Of a DNA stretch of 64,000 nt, positions 11,401 to 23,100 are shown piece by piece. Made by a program: the position numbers and the translations under genes. Position 1 is the first letter of the stretch. Each line of letters opens with the position of its first letter. Below the pieces are notes generated by a model. The model ran no database searches. It saw only the letters and a list, made by a program, of their open reading frames with translations, and was not told the DNA's origin. The stretch lies in assembly GCF_023091745.1 (NCBI RefSeq), contig NW_026291489.1:186001-250000 (forward strand), written 5' to 3'. Origin of the DNA: Budorcas taxicolor (taxonomy: Eukaryota; Chordata; Mammalia; Artiodactyla; Bovidae).

Positions 11401-13999
11401 GGAGAACCTCCTGGATTTTCTCGAGTTGCGGCAGGTCTTCTCGAGTTACGACGGGGACCTCAGGGACCCGCTCTGGTGGCCTCAGGAAAGGCCAGTCCCC
11501 ATGCGAGTTGCTAGGGGACCTCTCGGGATTCCTCTCCCGTCCATGCCGGGGCCTCAGTCCTTGTGTGGAGTCGGGGCCGGAACCTGAGGATTCCTCTCCA
11601 GTGTTGCCATGGATCTTGGGATGCTTCTGAGTCTCCCCAGGGGCGTCAGGCCTCGTCTCGAGTGGGGGCATGCACGTGCGCTTTCCTCCCGAGCTGCAGC
11701 AGTAGTGTCACGCTTCCTGTCACGTGGATCAAGGGATCTGTGGCTTTCCCTCGAGGCTGTCCCTCGACGCTTTCCCACGAGGCTTTCCCACAGGGCTGTG
11801 CCACGTGCCACCTTGGTGTGAGTCGATCCTCGGCGTGAAAGACGAGCCGGTGAAGGGAAAAGAGGTTCCTCTGGAATGGACTGAGACATCTGGGGGACTC
11901 TTGGAATGGTGGCACGACCCTGGAGTTCCTCTCGCCGTTCCTGTTGAGAGGGCCTCCTCTTGAGATGCGACGGGAACGCCGGGAACTCTTTCCCGACGAA
12001 GCAGGGAAAGGATCCCTCATCTCGAGCTACGAGGCGGAAACGGGGCTCCTCTGGATGTGGGCGGGACCCTCGTGATTCCTCTCGAGTGGAGACGGCTAGG
12101 TCGGGTAACTTCTTGATTTGCACCAAGGGTGTGAAGGACACTTTCGAAGTTCCAGAGGTGAGGTGTGATCAGCCTCGAGACGCCTCAGCGGAAATGGGCC
12201 TCATCTCGCCTGGAGGGGAGAACCTCCTGGATTTTATCGAGCTGCGGCAGGTCTTCTCGAGTTACGACGGGGACCTCAGGGACCCGCTCTGGTGGCCTCA
12301 GGAAAGGCCAGTCCCCATGGGAGTTGCTAGGGGACCTCTCGGGATTCCTCTCCCGTCCATGCCGGGGCCTCAGTCCTTGTGTGGAGTCGGGGCCGGAACC
12401 TGAGGATTCCTCTCCAGTGTTGACATGGATCTTGGGGTGCTTCTGAGTCTCCCCAGGGGAGTCAGGCCTCGTCTCGAGTGGGGGCATGCACGTGTGCTTT
12501 CCTCCCGAGCTGCAGCAGTAGTGTCACGCTTCCTGTCACGTGGATCAAGGGATCTGTGGCTTTCCCTCGAGGCTGTCCCTCGAGGCTTTCCCACGAGGCT
12601 TTCCCACAGGGCTGTGCCACGTGCCCCCTTGGTGTGAGTCGATCCTCGGCGTGAAAGACGAGCCGGTGAAGGGAAAAGAGGTTCCTCTGGAATGGACTGA
12701 GACATCTGGGGGACTCTTGGAATGGTGGCACGACCCTGGAGTTCCTCTCGCCGTTCCTGTTGAGAGGGCCTCCTCTTGAGATGCGACGGGAACGCCGGGA
12801 ACTCTTTCCCGACGAAGCAGGGAAAGGATCCCTCATCTCGAGCTACGAGGCGGAAACGGGGCTCCTCTGGATGTGGGCGGGACCCACGTGATTCCTCTCG
12901 AGTGGAGACGGCTAGGTCGGGGAAATTCTTGATTTGCACCAAGGGTGTGAAGGACCCTTTCGAAGTTCCAGAGGTGAGGTGTGATCAGCCTCGAGACGCC
13001 TCAGCGGAAATGGGCCTCATCTCGCCTGGAGGGGAGAACCTCCTGGATTTTCTCGAGTTGCTGCAGGTCTTCTCGAGTTACGACGGGGACCTCAGGGACC
13101 CGCTCTGGTGGCCTCAGGAAAGGCCAGTCCCCATGCGAGTTGCTAGGGGACCTCTCGGGATTCCTCTCCCGTCCATGCCGGGGCCTCAGTCCTTGTGTGG
13201 AGTCGGGACCGGAACCTGAGGATTCCTCTCCAGTGTTGCCATGGATCTTGGGGTGCTTCTGAGTCTCCCCAGGGGAGTCAGGCCTCGTCTCGAGTGGGGG
13301 CATGCACGTGCGCTTTCCTCCCGAGCTGCAGCAGTAGCGTCACGCTTCCTGTCACGTGGATCAAGGGATCTGTGGCTTTCCCTCGAGGCTGTCCCTCGAG
13401 GCTTTCCCACGAGGCTTTCCCACAGGGCTGTGCCACGTGCCACCTTGGTGTGAGTCGATCCTCGGCGTGAAAGACGAGCCGGTGAAGGGAAAAGAGGTTC
13501 CTCTGGAATGGACTGAGACATCTGGGGGACTCTTGGAATGGTGGCACGACCCTGGAGTTCCTCTCGAAGTTCCTGTAGAGAGGGCCTCCTCTTGAGATGC
13601 GACGGGAAGGCCGGGAACTCTTTCCCGACGAAGCAGGGAAAGGATCCCTCATCTCGAGCTACGAGACGGAAACGGGGCTCCTCTGGATGTGGGCGGGACC
13701 CTCGTGATTCCTCTCGAGTGGAGACGGCTAGGTCGGGGAACTTCTTGATTTGCACCAAGGGTGTGAAGGACCCTTTCGAAGTTCCAGAGGTGTGGTGTGA
13801 TCAGCCTTGAGACGCCTCAGCGGAAATGGGCCTCATCTCGCCTGGAAGGGAGAACCTCCTGGATTTTCTCGAGTTGCGGCAGGTCTTCTCGAGTTACGAC
13901 GGGGACCTCAGGGACCCGCTCTGGTGGCCTCAGGAAAGGCCAGTCCCCATGCGAGTTGCTAGGGGACCTCTCGGGATTCCTCTCCCGTCCATGCCGGGG

Positions 14000-16990
14000 C
14001 CTCAGTCCTTGTGTGGAGTCGGGGCCGGAACCTGAGGATTCCTCTCCAGTGTTGCCATGGATCTTGGGGTGCTTCTGAGTCTCCCCAGGGGAGTCAGGCC
14101 TCGTCTCGAGTGGCGGCATGCACGTGCGCTTTCCTCCCGAGCTGCAGCAGTAGTGTCACGGTTCCTGTCACGTGGATCAAGGGATCTGTGGCTTTCCATC
14201 GAGGCTGTCCCTCGAGGCTTTCCCACGAGGCTTTCCCACAGGGCTGTGCCACGTGCCACCTTGGTGTGAGTCGATCCTCGGCGTGAAAGACGAGCCGGTG
14301 AAGGGAAAAGAGGTTCCTCTGGAATGGTCTGAGACATCTGGGGGACTCTTGGAATGGTGGCACGACCCTGGAGTTCCTCTCGCCGTTCCTGTTGAGAGGG
14401 CCTCCACTTGAGATGCGACGGGAACGCCGGGAACTCTTTCCCGACAAAGCAGGGAAAGGATCCCTCATCTCGAGCTACGAGGCGGAAACGGGGCTCCTCT
14501 GGATGTGGGCGGGACCCTCGTGATTCCGCTCGAGTGGAGACGGGTATGTCGGGGAACTTCTTGATTTGCACCAAGGGTGTGAAGGAGCCTTTCGAAGTTC
14601 CAGAGGTGAGGTGTGATCAGCCTCGAGACGCCTCACCGGAAATGGGCCTCATCTCGCCTGGAGGGGAGAACCTCCTGGATTTTCTCGAGTTGCGGCAGGT
14701 CTTCTCGAGTTACGACGGGGACCTCAGGGACCCGCTCTGGTGGCCTCAGGAAAGGCCAGTCCCCATGCGAGTTGCTAGGGGACCTCTCGGGATTCCTCTC
14801 CCGTCCATGCCGGGGCCTCAGTCCTTGTGTGGAGTCGGAGCCGGAACCTGAGGATTCCTCTCCAGTGTTGCCATGGATCTTGGGGTGCTTCTGAGTCTCC
14901 CCAGGGGAGTCAGGCCTCGTCTCGAGTGGGGGCATGCACGTGCGCTTTCCTCCCGAGCTGCAGCAGTAGTGTCACGCTTCCTGTCACGTGGATCAAGGGA
15001 TCTGTGGCTTTCCCTCGAGGCTGTCCCTCGAGGCTTTCCCACGAGGCTTTCCCACAGGGCTGTGCCACGTGCCACCTTGGTGTGAGTCGATCCTCGGCGT
15101 GAAAGACGAGCCGGTGAAGGGAAAAGAGGTTCCTCTGGAATGGACTGAGACATCTGGGGGACTCTTGGAATGGTGGCACGACCCTGGAGTTCCTCTCGCC
15201 GTTCCTGTTGAGAGGGCCTCCTCTTGAGATGCGACGGGAACGCCGGGAACTCTTTCCCGACGAAGCAGGGAAAGGATCCCTCATCTCGAGCTACGAGGCG
15301 GAAACGGGGCTCCTCTGGATGTGGGCGGGACCCTCGTGATTCCGCTCGAGTGGAGACGGGTATGTCGGGGAACTTCTTGAGTTGCACCAAGGGTGTGAAG
15401 GAGCCTTTCGAAGTTCCAGAGGTGAGGTGTGATCAGCCTCGAGACGCCTCAGCGGAAATGGGCCTCATCTCGCCTGGAGGGGAGAACCTCCTGGATTTTC
15501 TCAAGTTGCGGCAGGTCTTCTCGAGTTACGACGGGGACCTCAGGGACCCGCTGTGGTGTCCTCAGGAAAGGCCAGTCCCCATGCGAGTTGCTATGGGACC
15601 TCTAGGGATTCCTCTCCCGTCCATGCCGGGGCCTCAGTCCTTGTGTGGAGTCGGGGCCGGAACCTGAGGATTCCTCTCCAGTTTGACATGGATCTTGGGG
15701 TGCTTCTGAGTCTCCCCAGGGGAGTCAGGCCTCGTCTCGAGTGGGGGCATGCACGTGCGCTTTCCTCCCGAGCTGCAGCAGTAGTGTCACGCTTCCTGTC
15801 ACGTGGATCAAGGGATCTGTGGCTTTCCCTCGAGGCTGTCCCTCGAGGCTTTCCCACGAGGCTTTCCCACAGGGCTGTGCCACGTGCCACCTTGGTGTGA
15901 GTCGATCCTCGGCGTGAAAGACGAGCCGGTGAAGGGAAAAGAGGTTCCTCTGGAATGGACTGAGACATCTGGGGGACTCTTGGAATGGTGGCACGACCCT
16001 GGAGTTCCTCTCGCCGTTCCTGTTGAGAGGGCCTCCTCTTGAGATGCGACGGGAACGCCGGGAACTCTTTCCCGACGAAGCAGGGAAAGGATCCCTCATC
16101 TCGAGCTACGAGGCGGAAACGGGGCTCCTCTGGATGTGGGCGGGACCCTCGTGATTCCTCTCGAGTGGAGACGGGTATGTCGGGGAACTTCTTGATTTAC
16201 ACCAAGGGTGTGAAGGAGCCTTTCGAAGTTCCAGAGGTGAGGTGTGATCAGCCTCGAGATGCCTCAGCGGAAATGGGCCTCATCCTGCCTGGAGGGGAGA
16301 ACCTCCTGGATTTTCTCGAGTTGCGGCAGGTCTTCTCGAGTTACGACGGGGACCGCAGGGACCCGCTCTGGTGGCCTCAGGAAAGGCCAGTCCCCATGCG
16401 AGTTGCTAGGGGACCTCTCGGGATTCCTCTCCCGTCCATGCCGGGGCCTCAGTCCTTGTGTGGAGTCGGGGCCGGAACCTGAGGATTCCTCTCCAGTGTT
16501 GCCATGGATCTTGGGGTGCTTCTGAGTCTCCCCAGGGGAGTCAGGCCTCGTCTCGAGTGGGGGCATGCACGTGCGCTTTCCTCCCGAGCTGCAGCAGTAG
16601 TGTCACGCTTCCTGTCACGTGGATCAAGGGATCTGTGGCTTTCCCTCGAGGCTGTCCCTCGAGGCTTTCCCACAGGGCTGTGCCACGTGCCACCTTGGTG
16701 TGAGTCGATCCTCGGCGTGAAAGACGAGCCGGTGAAGGGAAAAGAGGTTCCTCTGGAATGGACTGAGACATCTGGGGGACTCTTGGAATGGTGGCACGAC
16801 CCTGGAGTTCCTCTCGCCGTTCTTGTTGAGAGGGCCTCCTCTTGAGATGCGACGGGAACTCCGGGAACTCTTTCCCGACTTTGCAGGGAAAGGATCCCTC
16901 ATCTCGAGCTACGAGGCGGAAACGGGGCTCCTCTGGATGTGGGCGGCACCCTCGTGATTCCGCTCGAGTGGAGACGGGTATGTCGGGGAA
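14000..16990 (+). repeat. Zone II: core-type monomers before the divergent block
   Basis: From about 14.0 kb the type markers of zone I disappear and monomers carry GGGTATGTCGG and usually ATTCCGCTCGAG. The monomer at 16039 has CATCCTGCCTGG and GGACCGCAGG. The one at 16842 begins with the GACTTTGCAG haplotype. These two features reappear together at the end of the 13-monomer unit (29,325-29,936 and, in part, 39,930-40,541), so this zone ends like a copy of that unit. A 13-bp deletion lies at about 16,661-16,673. Confidence 0.65.
16661..16673 (+). repeat. 13-bp contraction of the GAGGCTTTCCCAC tandem pair
   Basis: Core monomers have GAGGCTTTCCCAC twice in direct succession; here only one copy remains. 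This gives the 803-bp anchor spacing between 16039 and 16842. The deletion equals one repeat length exactly, as expected of slippage or microhomology-mediated loss. Confidence 0.85.
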
Positions 16991-19900
16991 CTTCTTGAGT
17001 TGCACAAAGGGTGTGAAGGAGCCTTTCTACGTTCCAGAGGTGAGGTGTGATTAGCCCCGAGAAGCCTCTGCCGAAATGGGCCTCATCTCGCCTGCAGGGG
17101 AGAACCTCCTGAATATTCTCGAGTTGGGGCAGGTCTTCTCGAGTTACGACGGGGACATCAGGGACCCGCTCTGGTGGCCTCAGGAAGGGCCAGTCCCCAT
17201 GCGAGTTGCTAAGGGCCATCTCGGGATTCCTCTCCCGTCGATGCCGGGGCCTGAGACCTTGAGAGGAGTCGGGGCCGGAACCTGAGGATTCCTCTCCAGT
17301 GTTGACTTGGATTTTGGGGTGCCTCTGAGTCTCCCCAGGGGAGTCAGGCCTCGTCTCGATTGGGGGCATGCACGTGTGCTTTCCTCCCGAGCTGCATCAG
17401 TAGGGTCACGCTTCCTGTCACGTGGATGAAGGGATCTGTGGCTTTGCCTCGAGGCTTTCCCTCGAGGATTTCCCACGAGGCTTTCCCACAGGGCTGTGCC
17501 AAGTGCCACCTTGGTGTGAGTTGATCCTCGGCGTGAAAGACGAGCCGGTGAAGGGAAAAGAGATTCCTCCGGAATGGACAGAGACATCTGGGGGACTCTT
17601 GGAATGGTGGCTCGACCCTGGAGTTCCTCTCGCCGTTCCTGTTGAGAGGACCTCCTCTTGAGATGCGACGGGAATGCCGGGAATTTTTTCCCGACGCAGC
17701 AGGGAAAGAATCCCTCACCTCGAGCTACTAGGCAGGAACGGGGCTCCTCTGGATGTGGGCGGGACCCTCGTGTTTCCTCTCGAGTGGAGATGGGTATGTC
17801 GCGGAACTTCTTGAGTTGCACCCACGGTGTGAAGGACCCTTTCAAAGTTCCAGAGGTGAGGTGTGATTAGCCCCGAGAAGCCTCTGCGGAAATGGGCCTC
17901 ATCTCGGCTGCAGGGGAGAACGTCCTGGATATTCTCGATTTGCGGCAGGTTTTCTCGAGTTAAGACGGGGACCTCAGGGACCCGCTCTGGTGGCCACAGG
18001 AAGGGCCAGGCACCATGCGAGTTGCTAGGGGCCTTCTCGGGATTCCTCTCCTGTCGATGCCTGGGCCTAGGACTTTGTGTGGAGTCGGGGCCGGAACCTG
18101 AGGATTCCTCTCCAGTGTTGACATGGATCTCGGGGTGCCTCTGAGTCTCCCCATGGGAGTCAGGCCTCCTCTCGAGTTGGGGCATGCACGTGTGCTTCCC
18201 TCCCGAACTGCAGCAGTAGGGTCAGGCTTCCTGTCACGTGGATCAAGGGATCTGTGGCTTTCCCTCAAGAATTTCCCTCGAGGCTTTCCCACGAGGCTTT
18301 CCCACAGGGCCATGCCAAGTGCCACCTTGGTGTGAGTCGATCCTCGGCGTGAAAGACGAGCCGTTGAAGGGAAAAGAGGTTCCTCTGGAATGGACTGAGA
18401 CATCTGGGGGACTCTTCGAATGGTGGCACGACCCCGGAGTTCCTCTCGCCGTTCCTGTTGAGAGGGCCTCCTCTTGAGATGCGACGGGAACGCCGGGAAT
18501 TCTTTCCTGACGAAGCAGGGAAAGGATCCCTCACCTCGAGCTACGAGGCGGAAACGTGGCTCCTCTGGATGTGGGCGGGTCCCACGTGTTTCCTCTCGAG
18601 TGGAGACGGGTATGTCGGGGAACTTCTTAAGTTGCACCAAGGCTGTGAAGGACCCTTTCGACGTTCCAGAGGTGAGGTGTGATTAGCCCCGAGAAGCCTC
18701 TGCGGAAATGGGCCTCATCTCGCCTGCAGGGCAGAACCTCCTGGATATTCTCGAGTTGCGGCAGGTCTTCTCGAGTTACGACGGGGACCTCAGGGACCCG
18801 CTCTGGTGGCCTCAGGAAGGGCCAGTCCCCATGCGAGTTGCTAGGGGCCATCTCGGGATTCCTCTCCCGTCGATGCCACGGCCGAACACCTTGTGTGGAG
18901 TCGGGGCCGGAACCTGAGCATTCCTCTCCAGTGTTGACATGGATCTTGGGGTGCCTCTGAGTCTCCCCAGGGGAGTCAGGCCTCGTCTCGAGTGGGGGCA
19001 TGCACGTGCGCTTCCCTCCCTAGCTGCAGCAGTAGGGTCACGCTTCCTGTCACGTGGATCAAGGGATCTGTGGCTTTCCCTCGAGGCTTTCCCTCGAGGC
19101 TTTCCCACGAGGCTTTCCCACAGGGCTGTTCCAAGTGCCACCTTGGTGTGAGTCGATCCTCGGCGTGAAAGACGAGCCGGTGAAGGGAAAAGAGGTTCCT
19201 CTGGAATGGACTGAGACATCTGGGGGACTCTTGGAATGGTGGCACGACCCTGGAGTTCCTCTCGCCGTTCCTGTTGAGAGGGCCTCCTCTTGAGATGCGA
19301 CGGGAACGCCGGGAATTCTTTCCCGACGAAACAGGGAAAGGATCCCTCACCTCGAGCTACGAGGCGGAAACGGGGCTCCTCTGGATGTGGGCGGGACCCT
19401 CGTGTTTCCGGTCGAGTGGAGACGGGTACGTCAGGGAACTTCTTGAGTTGCACCAAGGGTGTGAAGGACCCTTTCTAAGTTCCAGAGGTGAGGTGTGATT
19501 AGCCCCAAGAAGCCTCTGCCGAAATGCGCCTTATCTGGCCTGCAGAGGAGAACCTCCTGGATATTCTCGAGTTGCGGCAGGTCTTCTCGAGTTACGACGG
19601 GGACCTCAGGGACCCGCTCTGGTGGCCTCAGGAAGGGCCAGCCCCATGCGAGTTGCTAGGGGCCATCTCGGGATTCCTCTCCCGTCGATGCCAGGGCCTA
19701 AGACCTTGTGTGGAGTCGGGGCCGGAACCTGACCATTCCTCTCCAGTGTTGACATGGATTTTGGGGTGCCTCTGAGTCTCCCCAGGGGAGACAGGCCTCG
19801 TCTCGAGTGGGGGCATGCACGTGCGCTTCCCTCCCGAGCTGCAGCAGTAGGGTCACGCTTCCTGTCACGTGGATCAAGGGATCTGTGCTTTCCCTCTAGA

Positions 19901-20173
19901 CTTTCCCTCGAGGCTTTCCGACGAGGCTTCCCACAGGGCTCTGCCAAGTGCCACCTTGGTGTGAGTCGATCCTCGGCGTGAAAGACGAGCCGGTGAAGGG
20001 AAAAGAGGTTCCTCTGGAATGGACTGGGACATCAGGGGGACTCTTGGAACGGTGGCAGGACCCTGGAATTCCTCTCGCCGTTCCTGTTGAGAGGGCCTCC
20101 TCTTGAGATGCGATGGGAACGCCGGGAATTCCTTCCCGACGAAGCCGGGAAAGGATCCCTCACCTCGAGCTAC
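16990..20173 (+). repeat. Zone III: divergent satellite subfamily, about four monomers
   Basis: Four consecutive monomers share a linked set of variants absent from the core. These are TGATTAGCCCC with AGAAGCCTCTG (17051, 17868, 18684, 19497), GATATTCTCGA or a close form, CAGGAAGGGCCAG, GGCCATCTCGG or a close form, GTTGACATGG or close forms, CAGTAGGGTCA, CAAGTGCC in place of CACGTGCC, and CCTCACCTCGAG. I count roughly 40 differences from the core in the monomer at 18474, about 5%. The four also differ from one another more than core monomers do. The left switch is between about 16,955 and 17,035 and the right between 20,165 and 20,215. The pattern suggests an older or independently evolving subfamily that escaped recent homogenisation. 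Confidence 0.85.
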
Positions 20174-23100
20174 GAGGCGGAAACGGGGCTCCTCTGGATG
20201 TGGGCGGGACCCTCGTGATTCCGCTCGAGTGGAGACGGGTATGTCGGGGAACTTCTTGATTTCCACCAAGGTTGTGAAGGAGCCTTTCGAAGTTCCAGAG
20301 GTGAGGTGTGATCAGCCTCGAGACGCCTCAGCGGAAATGGGCCTCATCTCGCCTGGAGGGGAGAACCTCCTGGATTTTCTCGAGTTGCGGCAGGTCTTCT
20401 CGAGTTACGACGGGGACCTCAGGGACCCGCTCGTGGGGCCTCAGGAAAGGCCAGTCCCCATGCGAGTTGCTAGGGGACCTCTCGGGATTCCTCTCCCGTC
20501 CATGCCGGGGCCTCAGTCCTTGTGTGGAGTCGGGGCCGGAACCTGAGGATTCCTCTCCAGTGTGACATGGATCTTGGGGTGCTTCTGAGACTCCCCAGGG
20601 GAGTCAGGCCTCGTCTCGAGTGGGGGCATGCACGTGCGCTTTCCTCCCGAGCTGCAGCAGTAGTGTCACTCTTCCTGTCACGTGGATCAAGGGATCTGTG
20701 GCTTTCCCTCGAGGCTGTCCCTCGAGGCTTTCCCACGAGGCTTTCCCATAGGGCTGTGCCACGTGCCACCTTGGTGTGAGTCGATCCTCGGCGTGAAAGA
20801 CGAGCCGGTGAAGGGAAAAGAGGTTCCTCTGGAATGGACTGAGACATCTGGGGGACTCTTGGAATGGTGGCACGACCCTGGAGTTCCTCTCGCCGTTCCT
20901 GTTGAGAGGGCCTCCTCTTGAGATGCGACGGGAACGCCGGGAACTCTTTCCCGACGAAGCAGGGAAAGGATCCCTCATCTCGAGCTACGAGGCGGAAACG
21001 GGGCTCCTCTGGATGTGGGCGGGACCCTCGTGATTCCTCTCGAGTGGAGATGGCTAGGTCGGGGAACTTCTGGATTTGCACCAAGGGTGTGAAGGAGCCT
21101 TTCGAAGTTCCAGAGGTGAGGTGTGATCAGCCTCGAGACGCCTCAGCGGAAATGGGCCTCATCTCGCCTGGAGGGGAGAACCTCCTGGATTTTCTCGAGT
21201 TGCGGCAGGTCTTCTCGAGTTACGACGGGGACCTCAGGGACCCGCTCTGGTGGCCTCAGGAAAGGCCAGTCCCCATGCGAGTTGCTAGGGGACCTCTCGG
21301 GATTCCTCTCCCGTCCATGCCGGGGCCTCAGTCCTTGTGTGGAGTCGGGGCCGGAACCTGAGGATTCCTCTCCAGTGTTGCCATGGATCTTGGGGTGCTT
21401 CTGAGTCTCCCCAGGGGAGTCAGGCCTCGTCTCGAGTGGGGGCATGCACGTGCGCTTTCCTCCCGAGCTGCAGCAGTAGTGTCACGCTTCCTGTCACGTG
21501 GATCAAGGGATCTGTGGCTTTCCCTCGAGGCTGTCCCTCGAGGCTTTCCCACGAGGCTTTCCCACAGGTCTGTGCCACGTGCCACCTTGGTGTGAGTCGA
21601 TCCTCGGCGTGAAAGACGAGCCGGTGAAGGGAAAAGAGGTTCCTCTGGAATGGACTGAGACATCTGGGGGACTCTTGGAATGGTGGCACGACCCTGGAGT
21701 TCCTCTCGCCGTTCCTGTTGAGAGGGCCTCCTCTTGAGATGCGACGGGAAGGCCGGGAACTCTTTCCCGACGAAGCAGGGAAAGGATCCCTCATCTCGAG
21801 CTACGAGGCGGAAACGGGGCTCCTCTGGATGTGGGCGGGACCCTCGTGATTCCTCTCGAGTGGAGACGGGTATGTCGGGGAACTTCTTGATTTGCACCAA
21901 GGGTGTGAAGGAGCCTTTCGAAGTTCCAGAGGTGAGGTGTGATCAGCCTCGAGACGCCTCAGCAGAAATGGGCCTCATCTCGCCTGGAGGGGAGAACCTC
22001 CTGGATTGTCTCGAGTTGCGGCAGGTCTTCTCGAGTTACGACGGGGACCTCAGGGACCCGCTCTGGTGGCCTCAGGAAAGGCCAGTCCCCATGCGAGTTG
22101 CTAGGGGACCTCTCGGGATTCCTCTCCCATCGATGCCGGGGCCTCAGTCCTTGTGTGGAGTCGGGGCCGGAACCTGAGGATTCCTCTCCAGTGTTGCCAT
22201 GGATCTTGGGGTGCTTCTGAGTCTCCCCAGGGGAGTCAGGCCTCGTCTCGAGTGGCGGCATGCACGTGCGCTTTCCCTCCCGAGCTGCAGCAGTATTGTC
22301 ACGCTTCCTGTCCTGTGGATCAAGGGATCTGTGTCTTTCCCTCGAGGCTGTCCCTCGAGGCTTTCCCACGAGGCTTTCCACAGGGCTGTGCCACGTGCCA
22401 CCTTGGTGTGAATCGATCCTCGGCGTGAAAGACGAGCCGGTGAAGGGAAAAGAGGTTCCTCTGGAATGGACTGAGACATCTGGGGGACTCTTGGAATGGT
22501 GGCACGACCCTGGAGTTCCTCTCGCCGTTTCTGTTGAGAGGGCCTCCTTTTGAGATGCGACGGGAACGCCGGGAACTCTTTCCCGACGAAGCAGGGAAAG
22601 GATCCCTCATCTCGAGCTACGAGGCGGAAACGGGGCTCCTCTGGATGTGGGCGGGACCCTCGTGATTCCGCTCGAGTGGAGACGGGTATGTCGGGGAACT
22701 TCTTGATTTGCACCAAGGGTGTGAAGGAGCCTTTTGAAGTTCCAGAGGTGAGGTGTGATCAGCCTCGAGACGCCTCAGCGGAAATGGGCCTCATCTCGCC
22801 TGGAGGGGAGAACCTCCTGGATTTTCTCGAGTTGCGGTAGGTCTTCTCGAGTTACGACGGGGACCTCAGGGACCCGCTCTGGTGGCCTCAGGAAAGGCCA
22901 GTCCCCATGCGAGTTGCTAGGGGACCTCTCGGGATTCCTCTCCCGTCCATGCCGGGGCCTCAGTCCTTGTGTGGAGTCGGGGCCGGAACCTGAGGATTCC
23001 TCTCCAGTGTTGCCATGGATCTTGGGGTGCTTCTGAGTCTCCCCAGGGGAGTCAGGCCTCGTCTCGTGTGGGGGCATGCACGTGCGCTTTCCTCCCGAGC

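Larger units (their letters stand above)
1..14000 (+). repeat. Zone I: heterogeneous multi-type monomer mosaic
   Basis: Monomers here mostly carry GGCTAGGTCGG where later zones have GGGTATGTCGG. By linked variants I sort them into types. Type a (anchors 540, 9512) has GATATCTGG and GACTGGGACC. Type b (1356, 2985, 4617, 7064, 10328, 12776) has GGGACCCACGTG and GAAATTCTTG. Type c (2171, 3801, 11144, 13592) has TCGAAGTTCCTGTAGAG and CAGCCTTGAG. Type d (6249, 11960) has GGACACTTTCG and GTTGACATGG. Type e (5433, 7880) has GGACCACAGG and CCACATGCGT. Type f (8696) is e-like. The order is a b c b c b e d b e f a b c d b c, an irregular higher-order pattern rather than a fixed unit. Typing is by eye. 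Confidence 0.7.

Noticed and set aside
16990..20173. Transposable element or foreign insertion causing the divergent block
   Set aside because: The block keeps the full satellite monomer structure, orientation and 816-bp register, with no terminal repeats, poly-A tail or target-site duplication. It is satellite DNA.
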